In this document: piece by piece, positions 23,275 to 32,652 of the stretch | Numbering within the stretch: position 1 is the stretch's first letter | How the letters are laid out: each line of letters opens with the position of its first letter | Assembly: GCA_947172415.1 (NCBI GenBank) | Contig: OX359189.1 | Span: forward strand, 3,672,501-3,736,500 | DNA: 64,000 nt | Source: Chondrosia reniformis | Taxonomy: Eukaryota > Porifera > Demospongiae > Chondrillida > Chondrillidae | Direction of reading: 5' to 3' | The notes under the pieces: generated by a model | Database searches by the model: none | Told to the model about the DNA's origin: nothing | What the model saw: the letters and a program-made list of their open reading frames with translations, nothing else | Made by a program: the position numbers and the translations under genes

Positions 23275-23424
23275 GGTGAGGCTCACACCAAATTTGGTGT
23301 GATTTCCTTGCCTCCAGGAGCACACCATTTTCAGTGTGATGATCACACTATCTATTAAGGGAGTGATCATCACTCCTAGTGAAAGAGTGACTGTCACTCT
23401 TGCTAAAGGAGTGATCCTCTCCTT
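23275..23424. repeat. Cluster of five consecutive short hairpins
   Basis: Five separate palindromes follow one another: 23284-23301 (CACACCAAATTTGGTGTG), 23333-23349 (AGTGTGA-TGA-TCACACT), 23360-23376 (GGAGTGA-TCA-TCACTCC), 23384-23400 (AGAGTGA-CTG-TCACTCT) and an imperfect one at 23406-23424. Three share a 7-base stem and 3-base loop design around AGTGA. No coding sequence. Confidence 0.8.
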
Positions 23425-23738
23425 ATTATATATAATGCATGCCATGCGTCAATATTGGCTCATGCATATTATTGGTTTCATGAATTAGACACAACGGAAA
23501 TAAATGTATAATAATTATATAAAGATTAAAATAAATATTATAGGTAATTTTGTAGTTATATGTATATAGTCTATATAAAAATAAATTAAAAACCTAATTT
23601 AGCTACAAGCTTATAAGGTCTCTGTTTTTTAGTTAATTTTACATTTAAAAAAGAATATTCTAAAAATTGATAAAATGAATGCGCGCCTATGGGATAAGAT
23701 AAATTAAAAGTAAAAAAAGATGAGAATAAAATTATATC
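23425..23738. other. AT-rich non-coding stretch
   Basis: Very AT-rich sequence between the hairpin cluster and the Penelope GIY-YIG fragment. No gene or repeat match recognised. Confidence 0.5.
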
Positions 23739-23739
23739 T

Positions 23740-24503
23740 TTGGGATGGTACATCCTTCGACTTTTGAGCGTTTAAAAACGCAGTTGGTTTCTTTCAATTC
23801 TTGGTCAAACGTTTCGACCCTGGGGGTCTTCCTCAGTGACTGATGGTTGAGTGGAAGAATTGCCTCTATTTATAGAGGATTTTTCCCGCCATTTCCACTT
23901 CCTGTCATGTGACCCTCAGCAGAATGAGAAAAACAGGAAGTATGAATATTAAATCGTCTCCAGGCTTGATGTAACACAATGCCTTGATCTAAATTCATTC
24001 TCAACTGACTCTTCTGGATCCTGATGGCTTCTTTGACCCTTCTCCTTTGCCAGTGGGTTTCCCTGTCAGTAATCTTGGCCTTGTCCCAAGCAATTGAGTG
24101 GCCAGTCTTGAGGGAGTAAACAGCTATACCGTTGTTCACATCCCCCATCCTGACTGCTCGCTTGTGTTCTGCCAATCTCACTTTCAGGGTCCTTCCAGTT
24201 TCACCAATGTAGACTGCAGAACACTCAGAGCATGGAATTAGGTAAACTACACCCTTGATATCCATAGGTGGTTGTGGCTGTTTTGGGTTGGATAAAACGG
24301 TTCTCAGTGATCTCTGCTTGGAGAAAATGGTCTGGATACCCATTTTTCTACAGCTTTTATCGATCATCTCACTGAGTCCCTTTATATATGGAATAAAGAG
24401 TTTGTGTTTACACTCATCCTCACTCCCCTTAGTCTGCCTTCTCCTGTTGAGCAGTCTGTCAGTTTTTAAACGCTCAAAAGTCGAAGGATGTACCATCCCA
24501 AAG
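23740..24503 (-). pseudogene. Penelope-like element 3' fragment: GIY-YIG endonuclease and tail
   Basis: On the - strand, 24496-23870 is open for 208 codons. It contains KGVVYLIPCSECSAVYIGET, the GVVY...VYIG form of the GIY-YIG motif, then GRTLKVRLAEHKRAVRMGD, with the conserved arginine and histidine of the nuclease helix, and WDKAKITDRETHWQRRRVKE. This is the endonuclease that normally follows the RT in Penelope-like elements; no RT is attached upstream. The tail at 23845-23790 carries CTGAGGA, GACCC/GGGTC and GAAACG, a hammerhead-like core. The two ends carry inverted copies of about 40 bases (tttgggatggtacatccttc at 23744 and its complement near 24495), so the ORF starts inside the repeat. 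Confidence 0.75.
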
Positions 24504-24531
24504 ATAAGTTCGACGCAGTTATAAGGAATCC

Positions 24532-25419
24532 TTATTCTATTAATAAAATTATAAGTGCCTCTGTAATTTTTTCAATTTTACAGAGGATCTTTTTTTCCAG
24601 TATGAGGTAGCATTCCTTAATGCCATCCTCAAAATTTCCTGTTGCCAGAAGGCACCCTTGACCACTGGCAAGTGTTGCAGCTTCCTTAGCTAGATTAGAA
24701 TTAGCCTGTACAAATAAATGACCATGCATGAAAACCGATAAATTTATGCAATTCTATAAATTAATCTATATAGATAATTCACACATGTATATAGGGATGT
24801 GCATGCCATATATATGGAGAGAGTGGAGATGAGAAAAAGCAAATGTTAAAGGTGAAGGAAATGAACAGAGAAAATGCTAAATTGCACAAGAAAGAAGAGT
24901 AAAATATAATTTAAGATATAAAAAACTCACTGGAACAATCTTAATCAATCGCTTATGGTCTGCTGTGGTTCTGGCATCGGCCAGGCAGTATGCCAACAAG
25001 ATGATGGCTAAAATAGTGTTGGTACCTTTAGGGAGAAAATTGAAATCAACTATATTGTATGATCTATGCATGCTATTCACACTCAATGTGTTTCCTAAAT
25101 TCTTTATAAATTGCATGAATGTCATTAAAATTGGGTAATTAAAATAATTATAGCCATTACAAGGTGGTCATCAAGCATGCATATGATTATGATAATCCCA
25201 ATTTGTATTGGTTGCAATGCAGTATAAATTAAAACGTATAATATATATACCTTCATCTGCAGTCTCTTTGTGCTGATTAATCCAATAGGTTAGCTTAGGA
25301 TCATCTGTTTCACTTTGCGCATACAATAAAATCTTTGGTACTAATTCTAACCATTTCAATTTGGAAGACAGGTATGATGCATGTTGTTTGGCCACAACCC
25401 TGTCATATTCATTAACCAG
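24532..25419 (-). pseudogene. Three-exon gene fragment, unknown product
   Basis: Three exons on the - strand join in frame with good GT/AG borders: 25419-25251 (acceptor AATGTAG, donor GTATAT), 25025-24931 (donor GTGAGT) and 24705-24532 (acceptor TTGTACAG). The predicted helical product includes SSKLKWLELVPKILLYAQSE, ILAIILLAYCLADARTTADH and EAATLASGQGCLLATGNFED. It ends at a TAA at 24532. No acidic nuclease motif or signal peptide is seen. I do not recognise the family. The preserved reading frame across two introns suggests a real gene or a recent gene fragment, probably truncated at both ends by the Penelope fragments on each side. Confidence 0.45.
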
Positions 25420-25436
25420 CTACATTAAAAGTAATA

Positions 25437-26060
25437 AATAACTAAACTACACTAAAAACCATTAAAGTGAAGATAGTACATGAAGCCACCACCACATTAC
25501 ATTCAATTCTTAGCAAAGCCAAGACACCCCTAGGTGACCTAGAGAAGAATGATATCATCTACCAAATACCTTGTGAATGCGGCCAGGTTTACATTGGGGA
25601 GACGTACAAAACACTTAATCAAAGGATGAGTGAGCACAAGAGATCAGTAAGAAGAGCAGACGACACCAACTCACTGGCAGTTCATACACTTCAGGCATCA
25701 CAGGCATAGAATGGGAGGAAGCAAGGGTGTTACACTGTGAACAATACAATACAAGGAGGAAGATTAAAGAAGCCATGTATATACATCCAAACTACCCCCT
25801 GCATCAATATGGATGAAGGGATGACCCTGGACCCTATTTGGATATTTGGATCTGGACCCTATCTATTCAACTTATTAACACATGTTTTCATTAAATTCAT
25901 TTTTATCTTTAATAATTATTCACCGCTTTATTTACATTACATCATCACTGAACTCATGTCACAATTTTTCTATTTAAAGGGCTTGCAATCCCCTTTTCCT
26001 CATTATGCTGATGAAGACCTCCGGGTCGAAACATTCAATTTCTCATAAATACAATTGTTG
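25437..26060 (+). pseudogene. Second Penelope-like GIY-YIG fragment with tail
   Basis: The frame 25467-25709 contains NDIIYQIPCECGQVYIGETY, the IIYQ...VYIG form of GIY-YIG, and LNQRMSEHKRSVRRADDTN, the helix with conserved R and H. After a frameshift near 25700 the C-terminal part continues as IEWEEARVL and RRKIKEAMYIH. It faces the opposite way from the fragment at 23740-24503 and is clearly diverged from it. The tail at 26005-26040 reads ctgatgaagacctccgggtc then GAAACATT, a textbook hammerhead half-core with a GACC/GGTC stem. Confidence 0.7.
26005..26037 (+). ncRNA. Candidate hammerhead ribozyme core in Penelope tail
   Basis: CTGATGA, then a 4-bp stem GACC-TCCG-GGTC, then GAAAC matches the catalytic half of a hammerhead ribozyme. 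Hammerheads are known in the terminal repeats of Penelope-like elements, where they process transcripts. I could not pair a convincing stem I or place the NUH cleavage site, so only the core is claimed. Confidence 0.4.
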
Positions 26061-26748
26061 CTGAGTCTCAATAAATTAGCATACTCATTATGAACGCAAC
26101 AAAAACCCCTTATAACTTTACATATACACTAGTAAGATTATAAGAATAATTGCTTTGTATATGAACCTGACAGTATATAAATATGTTTTGCCAAGTAGTA
26201 TAATATACCTAGTTTATGTTCCAAATATATGCATCTATATATAAACTCTATGTATGTAATTAATGCATGAATTATTTCTTTTCTACTTTTACAGGACAAA
26301 AGCTCTGTACATGTACATCACCAAAAACTGTATCCTAGGCAAAGAATGTTACTAGACAGAGGCTCATAAAAGACATTTTCCAAGTGTATCTTTTATATAT
26401 AATTTTGTAACAAAGGATTCATATTTTAAAGTATTTCTATTATACATGACAATATGACAAGTAAACAAGCATAATCAGTGTTTTATGTGCCCAGGTATAT
26501 ATATAGCCCTTTGCCCCTTAACCACTTTAAAAATTTGATTTACTTTTTACACATTCATTGTATGCAAGGGCACTCTAATAATATAGCAAATAGAGAAATC
26601 TCTGGAACAATAATAAGCATGCTTATATGTAGATGCACTGTGTATCAAATCTGCATGTGAAGTACCCTTGCACATAGAAGTATAATTTAAACAGATATCT
26701 ATGTATATGATAGAATAGAGATTCATTGCTACATTGTAACTATGATAG

Positions 26749-26931
26749 AGGAATTAGTGAGCTTTCCGTAGCAGGGCGAAACAATCGAGATATTATCGCC
26801 AATCAGTTTATGTTTAATGTGTAGCCTATCAGGGTTTTATTAGCATTATTAGCTGAAGAAGGTCTATGGACTAAAACGTCCTGAAATAATCTTGATTGTT
26901 TCACCCTGCTACGAAAAGCTCACTAATTCCT
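26749..26931. repeat. 183-bp palindromic element, copy 2 (right tip of giant inverted repeat)
   Basis: Same length and same terminal inverted repeats as 7868-8050. It differs at several positions, for example GAAACG there and AAAACG here in the hammerhead-like core. The sequence following it (26932-26990) repeats, in direct orientation, the sequence found just inside the left copy. Confidence 0.65.
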
Positions 26932-27054
26932 CTATCATAGTTACAACGTAGCAATGAATCTCTATTCTATCATATACGTAGATATCTGTGTACCATCCTT
27001 ACATTGGTTATACCAATGCTTCCAAAGATGGAAGTGATGTGTATAGTGAAGTTT

Positions 27055-27431
27055 CAGTAGAACCTTGGTTATCCGAACCTCAATTAACCGGCTGCTCAGA
27101 TTATCCTGATTTGAAGGTCGCATACTCTTATTAACGCCCATCGTTTATTTAGTATACACGTGCAAATTTACAGCAAAGTGATGGCTAGTTCGAGTTGCAT
27201 TGCGAGGAAAAGGAAGCTCTTAGTTCTTCCCCTAGAGAGCAAGCTAGCTATACTGGAGTGACTGAAGACTGGAGCAACCCAAGCGCAGCTTGCGGAGGAG
27301 TACGGGATTGAAAGTTCGACCGTTGGCGATAGCAAAATTACATATTCATTAAGATGATTCACATATCTGGCCATTTCACTTGTCCGGCCATTGCTTGGTC
27401 CCATTGAGGCCGAATAACCGAGGTTCTACTG
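27055..27431 (+). mobile_element. Short pogo/Tigger-type element with N-terminal HTH
   Basis: Terminal inverted repeats CAGTAGAACCTTGGTTATCC and GGATAACC-like ...GAGGTTCTACTG lie at the two ends, with TA to the right. From the ATG at 27181 the frame reads MASSSCIARKRKLLVLPLES, KLAILE, a TGA, then LKTGATQAQLAEEYGIESST: the first helix-turn-helix of a CENP-B/Tigger-like transposase. The catalytic domain is deleted. Confidence 0.8.
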
Positions 27432-27659
27432 TACTTTCGTTTCTTGCAGTTTATAATTTGCTACTTTATCCTTGGCACGTACATGATCCGTAAATATGTT
27501 GCCTATTTGAGCTTATTGGAAGCAGTTTCATCCCTATTTGTTATGTCATTTTTTAAATGTTGGCAGTTATGATAGATTGAAAAACAAATAATAGGCAATA
27601 TATAAGCATAATATATACATGCAACATTTGTATCTTCTTTTTCACATAAATAGAAGGTA

Positions 27660-27895
27660 TATACGTATATCTTTTCAGCTCCAAGAATTTGCATTTGTAA
27701 CTGGAAGTGATCCATTTTGGAGCCACTTATCTTTTGAATCAACATATGACTTTAAACAAATAGTATTAAAGAAATGTCCACTTAGTATTAATATTGGAGG
27801 AATATACACAAGTTAAGAAGAGGATTTAGAAAATAATTTAAGCACAACACTTTGTCAATCCATTATTGCAACTCCACCTGTACAAAAAAAGAAAA
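27660..27895 (+). pseudogene. Possible exon fragment of a eukaryotic primase small subunit
   Basis: After a good acceptor (TATCTTTTCAG at about 27680) the frame gives LQEFAFVTGSDPFWSHLSFE and later KKCPLSINIGGIYTS, ending in TAA at 27814. The spacing of EF-F, D, SF and P-x-IxIGxIY matches the N-terminal part of the PRIM1 family as I remember it. No catalytic DxD segment is present in the window. It could be a stray duplicated exon or a chance resemblance. Confidence 0.25.
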
Positions 27896-28049
27896 ACTAA
27901 CTATATTGTACTGATCAGCAACAATTATAAGCAAGTACCACCAGTACAAATCAGATGATTATGATATAGCTGAACATTTGCACCAAATTTGAAAAAAATA
28001 TTTTTTACACAGGAGATATGGTCACCGAATCTCATACATTCTCATTCTT

Positions 28050-28771
28050 CTATTCTTTTGCCTGTTATTGCTACAATACATTTACAAATTGCACAATCAC
28101 AAAAATACTTAAGGCATAGGTCAATCCAGCTCAATATAAATTCTATCGGCGCTATCGTCGCAGCTCTGCTAAAACTGAGTCAATTATATTTCTCAATACC
28201 AGTTATTGCTACAATATCTCCACATTTAGCACAATTGAAACAATACTTAAGGTACAGGGCAATCCAGCTAATTATAAATTCTATCGGCGCTATCGGTGCA
28301 GCTGTGCCAAAAGTGAGTCTACTACATGGCTTAATACCTGCCTGTTATTTCTACAATAACTCCACAGATTGCACAATTGCAACAATACTTAAGGTATAGG
28401 TCAATCAGGCTCATTATAAATTCTATCGGTGCACCTCTGCCAAAAGTGGGTCTGCTATATTGCTCAATACCTACCTGGTATTACTACAATATCTCCACAA
28501 ATTGCACAATCAAAACAGTACTTAAGGTACAGGTCAATTCAGCTAATTATAAATTCCATCAGCGCTATCCGCGCAGCTTTTTCAAAAGTGAGTCTATATA
28601 TTGCTCAAAACCTGCCTGTTATTACTACAATATCTCCACAAATTCCACAATCACAACAATATTTAAGGTATATGTCAATCCAGCTCATTATAAATTCTAT
28701 TGGCGCTATCAGCACAGCTGTTCCAATGGTTAGTCTATTATATTCTTCAATACCTGCCCTCTATTGCTACA
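28050..28771 (+). repeat. Satellite array, about 142-bp unit, part 1
   Basis: About five units, each with cctgcctgttattnctacaa, tatctccacaaattgcacaa, aggtataggtcaatccagct and a GC-richer centre (tctatcggcgctatcggcgc), then gccaaaagtgagtctactat. Start-to-start spacing is mostly 132-143 bases. Units differ by substitutions and small indels. Apparent ORFs here are by-products of the repeat. Confidence 0.9.
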
Positions 28772-29115
28772 TGTGAAGGTTCTACTCGGTTGCAACGAAC
28801 AACTGTCGAGTTACAATAGTAGAGTGCTCCGTTGTGTCGCAAATTCACAATTTAGTGCCTTGAAATCTCTCTCATCTCAATGGCAAAACTCATATTTATT
28901 GCAAACTAAGTAGGAATGACCTTTACAAAAATCATGAAGGGGAACGTGACTGGTGAAGGTGCTAAGTGAAAGAATCAAGTTAGACATAGGTCAAAGAGAG
29001 TAGGCTAGATACAACAGAATACATATAACTGTGAGTCCTATAGTAACTGATTACACAATATTGCCACATAGGGTAATAGTTAGGTCATACCCCTTTGGGC
29101 TACTCTGACTTCACA
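28772..29115 (-). repeat. 3' LTR of the Gmr1-like element
   Basis: 344 bp, beginning TGTGAAGGTTC and ending TTCACA on the + strand, so the ends form the short inverted repeat TGTGAA/TTCACA. Matches 33477-33825. The polypurine tract lies just inside it at 29116-29133 (on the - strand AGGAGAAGGGGGGAGGAG). Confidence 0.93.
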
Positions 29116-30638
29116 CTCCTCCCCCCTTCTCCTGCGACACGGCAGACTGTCGGGTCCTCATCTTTTCTGGATAGGGCATCTGCATTATTGTTGGTGCTGC
29201 CTTTACGATAGTCAACTGAAAAGTGGTATGGTTGTAGAGCAAGGCTCCACCTTGCCAAACAAGGATTTGACTCTCAGTCGATCCAGCCAAACTAGAGACC
29301 AGTGATCAGTCTGCACTTTGAAAGGGCTCCCCATCAGATAAACACGGAAAGCATGGATACCTAGCTTAATAGGTAGACACCCTTTTCCACTGTTGCATAC
29401 TTCTCCTCTCGAGGAAGTAGCTTCCGACTAAAATAGGCAATGGGGTGCTCCTCCCCATCATCTCCCTGTTGACTGAGAACTGCTCCTACTCCTTGGTCCA
29501 AAGCATCAGTCTGAACTGTAAACTGCTTGTCCATGGTGGGACAGTACAAGATGGGCTTGGTGCAGAGGGCAAGCTTCTGCTTCTGGAAGGCTTCCCCGCA
29601 TGCTTCTGTCCACTGGACTCTCTGCGGGGCGAACTTCTTGGTTAGGTCAGTCAGGGGCACAGCAATGGTAGCATACCCAGAGATAAACTTTCTGTAGTAG
29701 CCAGTTAGCCCAAGAAAAGCCCTAAATAACTTTTTGGTCTGGGCAACCTTCCACTCGCTTACAGCAGCTATCTTGCTGGTCTCCGGCCTCACTTGACCTC
29801 CTCCCATGGTATGTCCAAGGTACACACACTGTTGCATGGCAAACTGACACTGGCTGGGTTTGGCAGTCAACCCTGCCTCCTGGAGTCTCCACAGGACACT
29901 CCTCAGGTGCTGCAGGTGCCCCTCCCACGAGGTAGTGAAAACAATTAGGTCATCCAGGTAGGCGGCAGCGTAGTCTCCCATACCCCTCAAAAGCTGATTC
30001 ATCATCCTTTGGAAAGTGGCTGGGGCACCTTGCAATCCAAAGGGCATGGCTGTAAACTGAAATAACCCTTGCAGTGTGATGAATGCTGTCTTCTCCTTAC
30101 TTGACCATGACATGGGCACCTGCCAGTAGCCTCTTGCCAGGTCCAGGGTCGTTAGGAATTTGGCCTTTCCAAACCTGTCCAAGAGCTCGTCTATTCTAGG
30201 CATCGGGTATAGGGGACAGGAGACAGCGTTCAACCTTTGGTAGTCCACGCAAAAACAAAGGGTACCATCCTTCTTCTTCACTAAAACTATTGGGGCAGCC
30301 CATTCGCTACTGGAGGGCTCCACTATCCCTGCTTCTAACATTCCGCTCAACTCCTGCTCCATGGCATCTTTGTAAGCATACGGTACTCTGTATGGAGGGT
30401 GACGAACAGGGCTAGCACTACCTGTATCAATACTCTGCTCTGCTAGAGAAGTCCTTCCAGGATCCATATTCATTGTCTCCCTATACTCCCTCAGTAATGC
30501 CATCAACTGCTGATGCTGCTCCCTGTTGAGATGGGGTGACACCACGGCCTCCTGTTCCAGGACTGTTGCTTCAGTTGGTGCTTCCCAAAATAGCACATCC
30601 CCTAAGTCTTGGGGGTTTGTCACGTCATGGGCCAACAA
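29116..30638 (-). pseudogene. Reverse transcriptase-RNase H of the Gmr1-like element
   Basis: From 30638 down to 29361 the frame is open for 425 codons. The RT fingers include EWAAPIVLVKKKDGTLCFCV. The palm has [32 protein letters not shown] and the catalytic box AAYLDDLIVF; YLGHTMGGG follows. The RNase H begins with FTVQTDALDQGVGAVLS, carrying its first catalytic aspartate, and HPIAYFSRKL. After a frameshift at about 29370 the remainder is in other frames, ending with a degraded equivalent of the usual DALSRK motif near 29170. A single in-frame TGA at 30669 separates this frame from the integrase. The protein copies element RNA to DNA and removes the template. Confidence 0.9.
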
Positions 30639-30668
30639 AGTCAGGCTAGCAGGAGAGTGCCATGATGT

Positions 30669-32261
30669 TCACATGAATAATCCTTTTCTTCCTAGCATGG
30701 TCAAACATGTTGATCTCATAGGTGACTGGTCCGATCTGGCGAACGATTGGATAAGGTCCTGCCACTTAGCCAGCATCTTGTTGCTAACAGTAGGGAGTAG
30801 GACTAGCACATTATCTCCCACCATGAACTCTCTCTGGCGAGCGTTCTGGTCATACCACTTCTTCTGGACCTTCTGGGCCTTGCCAAGGTTCTCAGAAGCT
30901 AGTTCAGCCATTTTCTCCAGTCTTTCCTGCACTGATAAGATATATGAGATCACACTTTCAGAACTCTTACTACCAACCTCCCAGGACTCCTTCAAGACAT
31001 CTAGGGGGCCTCTCACTGCTCTCCCATACACCAATTCAAATGGAGAGAAGCCAGTCGATGCCTGTGGGACTTCCCTGTAAGCGAACAAAACATATGGAAC
31101 AAGCTTGTCCAAGTCCTTACCCTCCTCAGTGGCTGCCTTCCGGAGCATGGCTTTCAGAGTCTGGTTGAATCTCTTAACCAAACCATCTGTCTGGGGGTCG
31201 TAGTGGCTGGTCCTAATGGGCTTGATATGTAGTAACCGGTAAATCTCCGCTAACAAGTTTAATGTAAAGTTCGTTCCCTGGTCTGTCAAGATTTCCCTGG
31301 GGACTCCCACCCTGGAAAAGAGGGCCATCAATTCCTCTGCCACATGCTCAGCATCAATGGACTTCAATGGCATCACCTCTGGCCACCTGGTGGCATAATC
31401 ACATACAACTAAAATATATCGGTTACCATTTTGGCTCCTAGGAAGGGGTCCGACAATATCCATCGCAATTTTCTCAAAGGGTACGTCTACGATTGCTAGG
31501 GGTACCAAAGCAGCAACTCCTCGATACCAGAGGCTGACCTTCTGGCACTCAGGGCAGCCCCGACAGAAGATATCTATGTCCTTGAAGAGCGTGGGCCAGT
31601 AGAACCTCTGCAACAGCCTCTGCCCCGTCTTCCTTTTACCAAGGTGTCCTGCCAATGGGATGGAGTGGGCCAATTCCAAAGCAGTCCTCCTCAACCGAGC
31701 TGGAAACACTAGATGTTCCACCTCCTCACCACTGGGGGTCCTTCCTTTGCCTTTGCGGTAGAGGATCCCATCCTTGTGGAAGAATGATGTGCTGGAACCG
31801 ATGGATACCTCACTCCATACTGGCTTCAAGGTGTTATCTGTCTTCTGCATCTCCCGTAACTGTTCTCTGCTGATCCCCAAAGGATTTGGGGGGTTGTCTT
31901 GCCTCCACCTCTGCTTCTGGGCTCTTTTCTCCCTCCTGGTTAGCCTAGGCCAGTTGCGGCCAGCCCTAAAGAGATCCTCATGGAAGCCTGCACCAAGTTG
32001 CTCCTCCTCTCTCCTAGCCTGCCACCTAGTTGTAACAGCCACCATCCTGGTTGGCTCCCCCAGCTCGGCTGGTTGCCCCTCCGCCAGCAGCCTTCTAAGC
32101 TGTGGCACGTCCCTACCTAACAGCACGGGTACTGGGAGAGAACTGGAGACAGCAGCTCTCACCACAATGGTATGCTGGCCTATGGATATTCTCACCTTAA
32201 CCAAGGGGTACTGGCTCATATCCCCATGGCCACACCTTATATCCACTGTCTCCTGGGTCAT
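30669..32261 (-). pseudogene. Protease C-terminus and integrase of the Gmr1-like element
   Basis: One open frame of 530 codons. It starts within the protease (VPVLLGRDVPQL near residue 50) and runs through the linker into the integrase zinc domain: LAHSIPLAGHLGKRKTG and FCRGCPECQK. The catalytic core shows AMDIVGPLPRS and ILTDQGTNFT, but the third catalytic residue is changed: the segment reads PQTDGLVKRFNQTLK where the family has E before RF. The codon is aag. This copy's integrase should be catalytically dead even if translated. The GPY/F region is short and followed by LVLLPTVSNKML. Confidence 0.9.
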
Positions 32262-32560
32262 TCTTTCCTTGATACTAAGTCACTGTGGACCATAGTTGTA
32301 GTGGCTCCTGTGTCTAGGAGGATCCCCTCAACAGCCCTATCCCCAACTCTCCCGGTCCTAAAGGGCTCACCATCCTGCCCGAGGCTCTGGCTGCAGAACA
32401 TGGCTGGCTTGGAGGGACATTGATTGGCAAAGTGCCCCTTCTGCTGACAGCTGTAGCACCGGGGCCTGTCCTTCTCTCCCTGGTTGCCTAATGCCTCCCA
32501 GCCTCCTTTGTTGGCCTTTGGCACCTCCCCCTGCCTGCAGTCTTTGGCCAGATGCCCCAT
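32258..32560 (-). pseudogene. Gag zinc knuckle and protease active site of the Gmr1-like element
   Basis: The frame begins GHLAKDC, the end of a first CCHC knuckle. It then has CYSCQQKGHFANQC, a complete CX2CX4HX4C knuckle, and later GILLDTGATTTMVHSD, the retropepsin active site. It ends at 32258, and the protease continues in the next frame from 32261, so a frameshift splits the protease. Knuckles package RNA; the protease matures the polyprotein. Confidence 0.85.
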
Positions 32561-32652
32561 TCATCCACACGAGTGGCATCTCTTGCTGGAAATGAGAGGT
32601 GGTCCCTTGGGTCCATCACGGCTCGCCTCCTGGCTCCTGCTTCCAATATCCT

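Larger units (their letters stand above)
19530..26931 (-). repeat. Right arm of the giant inverted repeat
   Basis: Reverse complement of the left arm 7868-13250, in three blocks: 19530-20180, 22665-23237 and 26120-26931. The blocks are separated by insertions not present on the left: a Penelope-type RT region (20185-22660) and a 2.9-kb block with GIY-YIG fragments (23238-26115). Block 26680-26990 is itself palindromic around the 183-bp element. About 140 bases of the left arm (13080-13220) are missing here at 19553. Confidence 0.75.

Noticed and set aside
7868..26931. Explaining the giant inverted repeat as the TIRs of a Maverick or herpesvirus-like giant element
   Set aside because: No DNA polymerase, packaging ATPase, capsid or integrase genes of such elements are present in the loop.
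27989..28776. Open frames of 115-136 codons across the 142-bp satellite
   Set aside because: They repeat with the satellite unit and include no conserved domain; artefacts of the array. The same holds for frames at 33910-35444.
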